DNA from: Arabidopsis thaliana | Taxonomy: Eukaryota; Streptophyta; Magnoliopsida; Brassicales; Brassicaceae | Reading direction: 5' to 3' | DNA length: 64,000 nucleotides | Assembly (NCBI RefSeq): GCF_000001735.4 | Contig: NC_003070.9 | Location: 3,410,001 to 3,474,000 of the forward strand | Shown: one piece after another, positions 25,301 through 36,700 of the stretch | How the letters are laid out: the number at the start of each line of letters is the position of its first letter | Numbering within the stretch: the stretch's first letter is position 1 | Notes under the pieces: generated by a model | Databases searched by the model: none | What the model saw: only the letters and a program-made list of their open reading frames with translations | What the model was told of the DNA's origin: nothing | Made by a program: the position numbers and the translations under genes

Positions 25301-27979
25301 ATTTTTATTTATTTCGGAGTTCCAGTTTTGCATTAATGCAATTGTTTCCTTGTGTCCTTAAATGCAGGTTTAGTGGCAGAAGTGAAAGATATCAGTGAGA
25401 AAAAGCATCAAGAAGATCTGCTTCAAGCTATTGCTGTTAGAGTTATGCCCTTATTTACTCCTGATTTGGAGTTCAATTATTGTGATACACAAATTCACGA
25501 GGATCTATATCTGCTAATCAAGTATTACTGTGAAGAAATATGTGCCACTGAACAATCAGATAAGGTAATGAAGCTGTGGATAACCTTTTTGGAGCCCATC
25601 TTTGGCATTCTTTCGAGGTCTCAAGATAACCTTGCTCTGGAAGATGTGTCAAAGTTGAAAAACAACCGAGAATTGCAAGATGCATGTTTGGCAGTGAAGG
25701 AGACAGCTTCTGGGTCAAACCGTAAACATCCAATATCCCCGAAACGACTGAGCAAAGATAATACAAAAATGCAAGGAAGTTCTTCTCGGGAAGATGTCTC
25801 AGCCAATATAAAAGTGAAAACTGCCCAGCCCGATAAGCTTCAGGATGATGCAGCTATGACTAATGAGGTAACTCCTTGTGTGGAGCTTTTTATAACTTAG
25901 TTCGTATGCACTTCAGTTGTGATGAAATGAAATGAAAGGTTACCTTTCTTAGTTACCAAATTGAAAACTTGATGAGTAATCATTAGAGACCAGTCATGAT
26001 TGTATCTATTTATAAGACTTTACATAGATTACCCTAATTTTGGTTTATGGTCCACAGGTTATCCAGTCTTCCAAATTTGTGTCACCCAAAAATGACCAGA
26101 TAATGGAGGATGAAGGGAATCATATGGTTAACGCAGCATCGGTGGAAAAGCATGAGCTAGAAGAGGGTGAATTATCTCCCACCGCCAGTCGTGAGCAAAG
26201 CAACTTTGAGGTTAATGGACAGAATGCCTTCAAGCCTTTACAAAAGGTGACGGACAATGTAAGAAGCAATAAAGACAAGCAAAGTTGTGATAAAAAGGGA
26301 GCAAAGAACAAAACTCGCGCTGAAGATGACAAACAAGAAAATTGTCACAAGTTATCAGAGAATAATAAGACTGCCTCTGAAATGCTTGTTTCAGGAACCA
26401 AGGTTAGTTGTCATGAAGAGAACAACAGAGTTATGAACTGTAATGGGCGTGGTAGTGTGGCTGGAGAGATGGCTAATGGAAATCAAGGTGAAGATGGATC
26501 CTTCGCATTTTCAGAACGGTTTCTGCAAACTGTAAAACCTGTTGCCAAGCATCTGTCTTGGCCATTGCAAGCTAGTGAAACTTGCTCCCAGAATGATTCT
26601 CAAGTTTTTTACGGGAATGATTCCTATTATGTGCTATTTAGGCTTCATCAAGTAAGGACTGTTTGAAGCAAGCTTCTTGAGTATTTAATATGATGGTTTC
26701 CCTATCCCGTGCTAATTGCTATGTACTTATGTTGATTTCCAGATGTTGTACGAGAGAATACAAACAGCAAAGAAACATTCAGAAAAGAAATGGAAGGCTG
26801 CAGATAACACGACTCCTGATTCTTATCCCAGGTGATTTCTCTTCCAAGTTAATAGCTTTACTTGAAAAAACAATTCCTTACTGATATTCAAAGCATAACA
26901 CGTTTAGGTTCATGGATGCACTCTATAATTTACTTGACGGTTCTATTGACAATACAAAGTTTGAAGATGAGTGCCGAGCTATTTTTGGAGCACAGTCATA
27001 TGTTCTTTTCACATTGGACAAGCTAGTTCAGAAGTTTGTTAAGCATGTAAGCAAAACTAGTGTCTTGTCTTCTTGACTCTCTACTTCCATTCTCTCTTTT
27101 ATTTCTCTCTTTCCTCTGATCATTTGGGATGGTTTGTGGATACGCTTCAGCTCCATTCGGTTGCATCTGATGAAACAGACACCAAGCTTCTGCAACTACA
27201 TGCGTATGAGAACTACAGAAAACCTGGAAAATTCTTTGATCTAGTGTATCATGAGAATGCATGTGCCCTCCTCCATGAGGCAAACATATACCGGATCAGA
27301 TATGTAGGTTTCTCTTAACTACGCATATATGTCCATTCAAATTCCGTAATTTATTAATACTACTTTGGAACTGATTGCAGTCATCAGAAGGAACACGTCT
27401 CTCGATTCAGCTTATGAACAGTGGGAACAATCAGCTTGAAGTAATGGGTGTAGCGATGGAGCCGGCATTTGCAGATTATCTACAAAATAAATGTCTGAAA
27501 TCCGTCAATGATGAAGAGAATCACGGACTGTTTCTGAACAGGTGACTGAAGCATGATAAGAGCGTATTGGTATATATATTCTTTTGGTTGTGAAGTAACG
27601 TATAACTAAACTCTCTGCAGGAACAAAAAGAAATTCACCAGCTTAGATGAATCTAGGGGGATGCCTGTTGCGATGGAAAGATTGAATATTATCAACGAGA
27701 TGGAATGTAGGATGGCTTGCAGTTCTTCAAAGGTACAACATATAATGAAATTCTCTTTGCAAGACTTGCAGTCTGAAATGTATATATGTGGATGACTGAA
27801 ACTTACTTTTCCCAATGATTCAACTGCTGTAGGTGAAGTACGTAGCAAATACATCAGATCTTTTGTACAGAAGCAAACAGGGGAAACCGAATTCAAGAGT
27901 TAGTGAAATCTTGAAACAGAGAAGAATATCGCGGTTTCACATAATGCTGAATTGCAGACTTTGTGCCTTGCCTCTATAA
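22313..27979 (+). CDS. SNL6: SIN3-like corepressor SNL6
   Basis: Scaffold of a Sin3-type histone deacetylase complex in the nucleus. Eighteen coding exons: 22313-22386, 22541-22663, 22779-22959, 23047-23145, 23260-23403, 23619-23709, 23947-24170, 24266-24420, 24672-24799, 24892-25146, 25368-25867, 26058-26651, 26743-26831, 26908-27046, 27151-27303, 27381-27541, 27621-27732 and 27833-27979, joining to 1122 aa. PAH1 (about residues 25-95, [20 protein letters not shown]) and PAH2 (about 100-180, [20 protein letters not shown]) are clear; a third PAH is not. The HDAC-interacting region starts [20 protein letters not shown]. The Sin3 C-terminal region includes [15 protein letters not shown] and YLQNKCLKS. 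An acidic/basic linker (exons 11-12) is disordered-looking. An in-frame upstream ATG at 22160 would add 51 residues unless the 5'-UTR intron is removed. Confidence 0.9.
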
Positions 27980-28554
27980 ACTGGTACCTGCTCCAATTCC
28001 ATTAAATTCGATCTCTTACATTTACACAAAGGCTGTGAGATCTTCCTCGATATAACTGTTCTGTTTCAGGTGTTAGTGTGGAGGTCCTTAATGGTAAAGA
28101 CTCTTTGGCTCTTAAAGATTATGCAAACTTTTGGTGGTAGAAAAGAAGTTAACTTGTTTTTAAAGTGACATGGACTGGGATCATATGGCTCATGATTCAC
28201 TACGCGGCTACTCCACATTTTTTGTTTGTTTTTCTTTTTTCTTTTTGCGTTTGGAGCCGTCAGTTTTGGTGTATAGTTGTATTAGAATATGTGATACGAA
28301 AGTTGCCAAAATCGAAAGACTCTCATTTTGTTCATTCAACGTCTACCTCCTTTAAAAAAATTGTCATCACAAAGATAAAATGTTGTAACTACCACAATCA
28401 TGCCTAAAAAACTAAAAAATTAATTAAACCATAATCACCATATCCAAGTTATTAATAATATACGACACGCGTAGACCAATACCTAGTAAGCGTATATATA
28501 TGTAGAGCCAAACCTTTTTCCAAACTCAAAACACTACAAACTAGTTTTTAAAAA
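27980..28554. other. SNL6 3' flank and B3-gene promoter
   Basis: The first part contains SNL6 3' UTR, with a likely UTR intron donor near 27982 (CTG|GTACC) and acceptor near 28070 (TTTCAG). From about 28300 it is AT-rich promoter DNA for the B3 gene; a TATATATA box lies at 28493-28500, about 55 bp before the ATG. No other gene is seen. Confidence 0.5.
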
Positions 28555-29013
28555 ATGGCACAAAATAAGAATCTCAATCTGGAATTGAGTCTAAGCCAAT
28601 ATGTAGAAGATGATCCTTGGGTTTTAAAGAAGAAGCTAAGTGACTCTGATCTTTACTATAGCGCTCAACTCTATTTACCGAAACAAGAGATGGAACACTT
28701 TGTACTTCCGGAGATGGATCATGACCTTGTCCGAAAATTGGGAGCTGGCGTTGAGGTCAAAGTCAGAGATGTTGACAGTGTTGACGATTTTTACACAGTA
28801 AGACTTAAAGTACGCAACGGCCAGTATTATCTCGGAAAAGGATGGGGCCTCATCAAAAATGCCAAGGTTTTAAACACAGGAGATCATATTGGACTCTTTT
28901 GGGATAAGTTGACAAGAGAAGTCAAGTTCAAGCATTTCAAATCTCAATCAATAACAATGCATCGCGAAGCGGGTACTACTTCGACACAGAAAAACGTATT
29001 ACAGAAGAAATGA
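28555..29013 (+). CDS. Small B3-domain protein
   Basis: Single-exon gene of 152 aa. The N terminus has LNLELSLS, which fits an EAR-type LxLxL repression motif (about residues 6-13). From about residue 34 to 130 the sequence fits the plant B3 DNA-binding fold: YSAQLYLPKQEMEHFVLPEM, then VKVRDVDSVDDFYTVRLKVR, YYLGKGWGLIKNAKVLNTGD and HIGLFWDKLTREVKF. The YLGKGWG...L..GD..G.FWD order is characteristic of small B3 proteins of Brassicaceae. It is short for a B3 factor and has no dimerisation domain. A role as a nuclear repressor is inference from the EAR motif. I believe this is At1g10455. Confidence 0.8.
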   Translation: MAQNKNLNLELSLSQYVEDDPWVLKKKLSDSDLYYSAQLYLPKQEMEHFVLPEMDHDLVRKLGAGVEVKVRDVDSVDDFYTVRLKVRNGQYYLGKGWGLIKNAKVLNTGDHIGLFWDKLTREVKFKHFKSQSITMHREAGTTSTQKNVLQKK

Positions 29014-29577
29014 ATACACACAAGTAACACAACCATTTAAAATGTAAAAGAAATGTGTATAGATATAATCTTAAAGTAGATATTGGGGAAATGGTCGTGT
29101 TATCCTCGTAAAACAGCACAATGACAGAAAAAAATTATGCCTCTCTTTATGAGTTAATCTATGAGTAGAAACTAGAAACCGAGCAAATGAACGAACGTAA
29201 TAAGTAAAAAGAAACATGTACATGTGGAAAAAGTTTTTTTAAATGTATAATCAGAATCTAGAGCATGCCATAAGAAGTTATTTTAATAAATTTGGAGGAG
29301 AACGATGCTATTTACCAGACTAATTTAATGCTCTTTACATAGTTCTATGGATCATAAATCGTTCACATTCCAAAAACATTCATAGTTAACAAGATAGCTA
29401 AAGAATTGCAGAAAAACTCAATTCGGAATTGAGTGTATAGCCTTTTTTAGTGACATTTTATTGTTTATACGTTTTTTTTTGTTGTTGTCATAATATAGTT
29501 TTGAGTTAGTCATATACATTTGTATATAGTTATTGGTTGGCCATGTAGTTATATATAGTTTTAGGCTTTTAGCATTT
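29014..29577. other. Spacer between B3 gene and GLP7 (convergent)
   Basis: About 560 bp, AT-rich, holding the 3' flanks of two convergent genes. The ORF at 29418-29636 on the minus strand has no family signature. Nothing else seen. Confidence 0.5.
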
Positions 29578-30231
29578 TTAGCCTTCAAGACTTTTGCGGA
29601 TCCTAGCAACATCCTGGCCGTTGATATCATAAGCACTCTTCAAAACCTCTACCAGAAACGGAGGCTTTGAAATGAAAGACGACAAAGATACAATCTGAGT
29701 CCCAGGATTCTGACTACTCAGCCCAGAGACTGCCAAAGCTGAGCTCACCGTATCAATGTTATATAGAAAATGGATCAAACCTTTGGGAAACACGAATGTC
29801 TCACCCGGATGAAGCTCCTGCGTAAAGACCCGACCCGACGTATCCACGAACCCGACGAGAAGGACACCGTCGAGGCAGACTGTCACTTCGGAGGCGCGTG
29901 GGTGCACGTGCGGTGGGACAACACCAGAGCCTCCGAAGTCTAGCCTGGCCATTGTAAGGCCCACTGTGTTTAGACCTGGGAGGTTGGCGGTTGTGGTCAC
30001 AGTGACGTTGATCATAAACGGTTTGGTCTTAGTGTTTCCGGGTCTGGATAATGCGGATGTTGAAAAGTCAGAGACGCTGGCTTGTGTCGGATCTTTGCAA
30101 AGTTTGCCGTTGAGGAAGATTTGTTGGTGAGATGAAGGAGGAGGAGAAACGCAGTAGTCTTGGAGCGGGTCCGGGTCGGATTTAACCCGACCCATAAGAA
30201 GTGTGAGCGTTAGTAGTATGTTTAGAATCAT
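29578..30231 (-). CDS. GLP7: Germin-like protein GLP7
   Basis: Apoplastic cupin protein of the germin-like family. A single exon of 217 aa from the ATG at 30231, which begins a typical signal peptide (MILNILLTLTLLMGRVKS). An upstream in-frame ATG at 30309 would bury the signal peptide behind 26 residues and is less likely. Cys27 and Cys45 are the conserved germin disulphide pair. Cupin motif 1 is PPHVHPRASEVTVCLDG, giving metal ligands H108, H110 and E115; motif 2 is PGETFVFPKGLIHFLYN, giving H154. All four manganese ligands are therefore kept. One potential N-glycosylation site is NVT at 75-77. Whether it has oxalate oxidase or superoxide dismutase activity cannot be told. The subfamily assignment and symbol come from memory of the locus. 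Confidence 0.9.
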   Translation of the reverse strand: MILNILLTLTLLMGRVKSDPDPLQDYCVSPPPSSHQQIFLNGKLCKDPTQASVSDFSTSALSRPGNTKTKPFMINVTVTTTANLPGLNTVGLTMARLDFGGSGVVPPHVHPRASEVTVCLDGVLLVGFVDTSGRVFTQELHPGETFVFPKGLIHFLYNIDTVSSALAVSGLSSQNPGTQIVSLSSFISKPPFLVEVLKSAYDINGQDVARIRKSLEG

Positions 30232-30309
30232 AGAGAGCGAGAAGCAAAGCTGAGTTAGAGCTTGTAAATAATGAAATTTTAGAGTAAAAGATGTCTTAGT
30301 AAGATGCAC

Positions 30310-32623
30310 TTAATTTATTGGACCTTATGTTTGTTTTCAACTTTCTATATATATATTTGATATTGGTTTATTGTTTAAATTCAAAATTTGGGATACTTTT
30401 TTGTTTGTGTTACAGAAGAAGCAACACAATGTTTAATTTTAATCATGTAAACCAAAAAAACAAGTTTTCATTGTGGTGGTGCCAGAATTTTAGTTTAAGC
30501 AAAAGTCATTATATATAGTAAGATATATTTTGTTAGCCGTTAAGCAAAGCAAAACAAAACTATCCTTCATGCAATGACTTTTATTGTGCTATGCTTATCT
30601 CTACTATATATTCAAAACCATGAGTTATCATATCGACAACAAGAAAAAGAAAAAAGAAAAACTAATTTTACTTGATGTTTCCTCTAAATACGAAGAAGAT
30701 AATGGACATAAGATTCAAATTTTTCAAATTACTATCTAAAAAGAAAGAAGAATAAATTAAACAGCAAACTAGCCGTAGACAAAAGTAATCTACATGTTAA
30801 GAGTAAAGCAAAAAACGTGGAAACACACATGCAACAGCGATCGGACACTACAGTACCCCAAAGATGACAAAAGAAAAAGATGTGGTAGAGAGATTTATTC
30901 CCCCACATGAAGGGACAAAACGCAAACCAAGGACAATTTTTGTTAATTTATTGCAAAATTTTAAATACGCCAAACGTGAGGAGTATCGTTTGGGGATGAT
31001 TTTGTTGTCGACAATAATTAATGATTTTGTTGGTTATATACATTGCATCTACAAATTTTAAAATTGATTTCGTCTTTCCAATGTGGTTGGCTCTGTCATT
31101 AGATTATTATACTAATCCAACTCTTTATATTGTATCTTTTATTATTTTTTTTATAAATAATACGAGTAAAATTCGTGTGTGAATATAGAATTTCGTTCAA
31201 TGGTTGATTTAGGTTGAATTAGGTTGATTTAGAGAAAAAGAACACCTGACGTCTAAATTTGGATTACAAGCTAAAATAAAGTGAGATATAATATGTTTTA
31301 TTAGATAATCGAAAGAACATCTGATTTGTTCATCAGAAAATGAATGCGAATAGCAATTGGGTCATGTCCTTAGATTGTTGCAGCGGTCTTCTCGATGATA
31401 AATAAGTTTACGACCAACCGCCTATAACAACCTCTAGTACCAATCAAACATAGATCCGAAACACACACGTTAAGCAACATATATACAAAAGTTAAAGCTA
31501 TCCCAAGCTTAATTATATTGGTCGTGGTTTCTAATGTGAAGATCTTACTTGGATCCAAATGGTAAAAACACATGACCATAAAAAAAGAAACACCAAAATG
31601 GGTGCCAGAGACAAGGGATCTATAGAGACTATTTATGGAGAAATATGCCCCAAAGGAAGGGAACAAGAGTTGCCCATTTCCAGCTTTGCATTTATTCTTT
31701 CTTCCTCTTCCTTCTTTCTTCTTTTTATTTTCTTGCTTACTCTCTACACATCTACACATGCATAATGATGCATCCACTACTTCGTCGTATATTATAAGCA
31801 TTTTTTTCTTGGGTTAAATATGTATATTCAAAGTTGCATTAGAGCATCGGCTTGTGCATCTCTTTTGGGAAGGATAGAATTGAACGTCATCGTTTCATCT
31901 ATTCCCTTAGCTTCATTGCAAGGTTGAAAAATGGACCCAAAATTTGGTTTTAATTAACCGCCTTTTATGCATTTATATTTTTATTCTTTTTTACTATAAA
32001 TTCATATGTATAAGTTTCAAATTTTATGTTTGTAACCTAAATTGTTTTCATTATCTATGAAATATTTATAATTTAGCCAAAAAAATTAGAGCATCGGCTT
32101 ATAGTCATTAATAGGAGTATTTTGGGTCATAAAACTGATATATATTTATGGAACTGTTTAATGACTATAGTGGATTCAAATGTTACTAGTTGATTTGTAT
32201 CTGGAAAAAAAAACCTTAGCTCTCTGATTCTTGAATTGTCAGATCTAGCTAACTTTCTGATTATAAAACCCCATATGTCTATGATATTGACTTATTTAGG
32301 ACCCAATACATAAGAAAAAAACGCATATTCAAGTCTCGTTATCATAATAAATGGTGAATGTCGAAGGTTCGATTGCAATTTTCCCTTTGTTTAAAGACTA
32401 AAAAAGTTAAAAACGTAACTTTGTGCAGAAATTAAAATAATTAAAAGATATTCGAAAAGCTTTAAGGAAAAGGAAAAAAGGCCCACGTGGAGGCGCGAGA
32501 GATTAAAGGGACATCTATAAAATTTGACGGCGTCAAGTCAACGTGCAATTAAAAACACCGTCAGAGGTAAAAACGAAGTTAACGGAGATAGATAATATTA
32601 CACGGCATCCCAGAATAGTTCCA
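30310..32623. other. GLP7 upstream / ARR4 downstream spacer
   Basis: About 2.3 kb, AT-rich. It contains the GLP7 promoter side (30230-30800), a 143-codon minus-strand frame (31370-31801) without recognisable motifs, a direct-repeat-bounded block at 31838-32100 and the ARR4 3' flank. A poly-pyrimidine run (TTCTTTCTTCCTCTTCC) is at 31695-31730. No gene can be supported. Confidence 0.5.
31838..32100. repeat. Block bounded by a 16-bp direct repeat
   Basis: ATTAGAGCATCGGCTT occurs exactly at 31838-31853 and 32085-32100, bounding about 230 bp of AT-rich DNA. The word resembles the 'TTAGAGCATC' sequences scattered in plant intergenic DNA near small transposon remnants. It could be a tiny element with direct termini or a local duplication. 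Confidence 0.5.
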
Positions 32624-33759
32624 CTAATCTAATCCGGGACTCCTCATCTTCTGCCGTCGAATCGGCGATTCCTCCGACGACGACGTCAACACGTCATCAT
32701 CTTCATCGTCTATCGGAGATGAAAGTGGCGAGGTGGAAAAGATCTCCACCGGAGATAACGGCGGAGACGAATCCGACGATTCAGTCGAAACAGTCAACGG
32801 CGGCGACGATTCAGGCGAGATAGTCAACGGAGGTGACGGTGGAGGAAGCGAAGAGTTAACGGAACTAGAATCTTCCGGAAGCTTCCGTTTGTTTCCGTTG
32901 GAAAGTTTAACGTCTTTAGTTAAATGACTTCTCAGACGTTTCACGTCGGCGAGTTTCACCGGTTTCAATAAGAAATCTTGAGCACCTTCCTCAAGGCATC
33001 TGTTCAAAAATCATTTTTTTTTTTTACAAAATTTTATCAAATCAATCAACAGTTTCTAAAAACTCCAAAATCTGTGAAGAAATCAACAAGAATCACACCT
33101 GTCGATTCTGGTCAATACATTCTCCGACGACATGATTACAACCGGAACTTCTCTGAAATTGGACGATTCCTGTTTCAGATGACCGGAAAATTCAACATTG
33201 TTACTAAAACAACCGTAATCTGAAACAGGAAAATGGCGGGAAAATGCAGACCTTAATCTTCTTGAGAAGCTCATAACCAGTCATTCCAGGCATACAGTAA
33301 TCAGTGATGATCAAATCAACTTTCAATCTCTGAAAATATCCATTTAAACTAAATCAAACTCACGAATCGTAATCTTCAAAAAAAACAAAAAGCTGTATCA
33401 GATTTCAATAACTTACATCGAATTCAGCAGAAGCTTTCTCATTATCTAACCCTAGAAATTCCAGAGCACGCCATCCACTATCTACCGCCGTAACTGACAA
33501 ACGATACCACCGGAGATGTAAATATTCCGGCGAGGAATAAAAAAAAGTGAAAGATGTTTTTTTTTTTGAAAAAATACGAACCTTTGCAGGAAGTAATACG
33601 AAGCAATCTCTCGATGACAATACGATCAACGAGACTGTCATCAACGGCTAAGACATGAACTTCATCTAAATCCAACGGCGCAGATTCAATTCCTCCGATA
33701 CCACCGACGCTCATCATCTCCGACCTTCGTAAACAAGAAACACCACCGTCTCTGGCCAT
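32624..33759 (-). CDS. ARR4: Type-A response regulator ARR4
   Basis: Receiver protein of the cytokinin two-component pathway; it takes phosphate from AHP proteins, damps cytokinin signalling and interacts with phytochrome B. Exons 33582-33759, 33417-33493, 33252-33329, 33099-33169 and 32624-32999 join to 259 aa. The receiver domain spans about residues 33-160: the acidic pair D40-D41 in [10 protein letters not shown], phosphoacceptor D95 in [17 protein letters not shown], and the conserved Lys in DFLLKPVKL. The tail after about residue 170 is long, Ser/Pro/Asp-rich and disordered ([20 protein letters not shown]), as in ARR3/ARR4, and there is no Myb-like output domain, which makes it type A. 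It is divergent from ZFP5 across 6 kb. Confidence 0.95.
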
Positions 33760-36700
33760 AGACGAGCTTATAGTAACTGTGAGGAGAGGATGAGAATAAA
33801 ATAGAGAGAAGAAGACGAAGAAGAAGAGCTCACATCTGTTTTCTTTTGTTCCTTTCTCTTCCTTAAGACAGTTTTTTATATTTCTGATTTTTTTGTTCTC
33901 TAAAATAAATCTTTTATGAGTGTGTCTTTTTGGTTTTTTCAATTTTTATTTTGAAAAATCTCCAGCGAGGAAAATCCAACAAAATCTTTGGTTCCTATTA
34001 ATGTGAAAATTATATATTTTTATGTGCCGTGCTTTTAGGGTTGAAAAAATTGAACTTTTATCTTTGAAAACAATAGTATTAATAAATAGAGATTTTATGG
34101 AAAATCCGGTGGAGGGCCTATGCGAATATCATAGAGAAAATAATATTCCTAAAATCGAATAAATAATAGAGGAGAAGAAATCCGTACAAAGGAATCCAAA
34201 AAATAAAAATATACCATCGTGAGATATATACAACTTCTTAGTCAAAATCTCGTCATTACTCATTAGTGTGATTGGAAAAAAAAAACTGAAAATGGAATCA
34301 CTCACTGTTAAGAATAATAAACCAGAAGATTAAAGAAGCTAATTTTGGTCATACACCATTACAATTCATAGTAGCGTGTTTAAACTTAACCGGCTCGGTT
34401 CTTCGGATTGGTCTTATTTGTATTAAGTACTAACCACTAAGACAATTTTATATTGTTCCATGTGATTGGTCAGTTTCTAATTTAAAATTTATGGTTCAAA
34501 TGCAATTCATAGAATAATATTAAGATCGGGTTTTGTGGGTTGACGAGAAAATTAGTATACGCCTAACTAGTAGTATATCCATCCATATGACTCTAGAAAT
34601 TTTATGTTATCCAAACACTTTTATTTATATCGTTTTCAAATGGCAAAAAAAAAAAAAAGAAGAAGAGGAAAGTGGACAAATAATAATAAAAAAAAAGGAT
34701 TTGACGTCCACATTAAAATTTGGATCCGCGGGACCCAGGGAAATCTAAAAGAGGGACCCATAAATATTTTGTTGGGAACAATTTGTATTAATGAAAGGGG
34801 GAATTGGACTTTACCTCTCTTCTTCTTTTTTTTCTTTAATCTTCCAAACATAATTTGCTGTTTCACTCTTTTAGACACCACACCGTATCAAATCTTGGAG
34901 ATCGCTTTTGCTTTCTCTTTCCCACCCATTTATTATATTTTTTTATATAAAATATCATTATTATTTCTTTTTGTTGAAAGGGTAAATGTTTTGATTTTCT
35001 ATTTTATTTTTAAAAATTTTATGAAAATGTTATGACAATATAGGTGTTTTTAAAAATCTCTTGATAATAAAGAGCTACTATTAAGAAAAAATAGGTATAT
35101 AAACATGAGAACAATAAATATATATAATGATTCTTTGGCTCTTTATTTTTTCTAGAGAAACAAATTTATTCCAGATTGAATGTAAACTAAAGACGACCAA
35201 ATCCAATACTATGACATTTTCCTACTTAAAGTTAAAGCTCAAAAGATCAGGTTTCAAGGTTGCTTAGAAGTTATCGATCACAGTCGTGGATGATCAAAGT
35301 AGAGTTTTATCAAAAGACTTTTGTTTCTTCTAATTGATAGTGTCTCTAATTTAATCGTTTTTCTACATTAACCAAAAACATCTAACAAAGTAGAAAGAAA
35401 AATGACGCGTGAAATAGACAAATCTTACAATGGATATATTGCCCATTTTTATAAAATAATTACGCGAAATTTAAGATTGATTTGAGAATTGATTTTTCAA
35501 ACGATATGGGCCAACGAATGATGGATCAAATCTTCATGATGTCAACTCAAAATCGAGGGTTGAACAAAAAAATCCATAAAAGTAGTCATCAACGTGTCGC
35601 ACATAAAATCGTAATCTATCTTTTTTCTAGGAACTTTGGACATCAATTACAAAATTAAAGACATTGACATTTTCCCTTTAATTAATTTTATGTTGGTACT
35701 CGATTGAGGTTTGGAGCATCTTTATATTCTAATCATTATTGTAAATATTTTCTACATAGTATAATATATTTGTAGAAATAAAAGTAATTGATTAGTTGAC
35801 CTAATTATACAATACTCAAAATCATGTACACTTGAATATTTTCATTTTGACGTCTAGATTTTGTTACAGGATCAATGGATCATATAGAAACTCAATTTTA
35901 GTCTATACGTACATGGAAATATAGTTGAATCTCAAATCCGAAAATCCAGATTAATGTCAACATAAGCTCATATCTAATCTACAAAGCATTTGTTGGATAA
36001 CATAGATTGGTCTTTCTCCTTCCTTGGTATCACTCTTATGTTGTCTGAGTTATATCTCCTATCCTATTGATTCTTAGACTTTTTTGTGAGCTAGTAATTA
36101 TTCTCTTCCAAATTGTGCTCTCTAGCTTTATGTATCAAAAATTTCACCATCAATATGAGGCCATGTTGATCTCGATGAAAACGAAGTTACTCGTTTGTCT
36201 TAATTTAAGAAAATTGTGGGCTCTAACACCATATTGCAAAGTTTTTTTTTATTCTTAGTCGTTAATTATTATTTGCGAAGTTTATACTTCTATTTCGATG
36301 TGTTATGCTTATTATCACACACACTCATGCAAGAAATGTTTCAAAAACGTCAAGAACAAGGAGCACATAAAATTTCATAAGTTAAGATTTTTGACATAAC
36401 AATCAACTAACAGATATATCTCAACAATATATGAACATGCATGCGCTAGCTCTAAAAGGGGGTTGGCAATCGGAGTAGTGAAGCTTTCTATATTTTATGC
36501 CCGAAACTGAAGATTTTAGTGAAGGCCCAATTGTGTCTGTGTTTGATCCATATTAATATTCACTAGGGTCGGACAGTTAAACCCAACCAAAGCCCTGAAC
36601 ACTTTTCAATCAAAATGGATATCGTAATTGTCACTTTTGAAAATATAGACTAAACAAAAATGAATATAATTTAACCAAACGAAATGTAATTTCATATACC

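Noticed and set aside
31370..31801. 143-codon minus-strand ORF between GLP7 and ARR4
   Set aside because: It passes through an antisense pyrimidine tract and has no recognisable domain. A transcript search would be needed to revive it.
34604..35035. 143-codon plus-strand ORF in the ARR4-ZFP5 spacer
   Set aside because: It is Phe/Lys homopolymer-rich, as expected of AT-rich spacer DNA.
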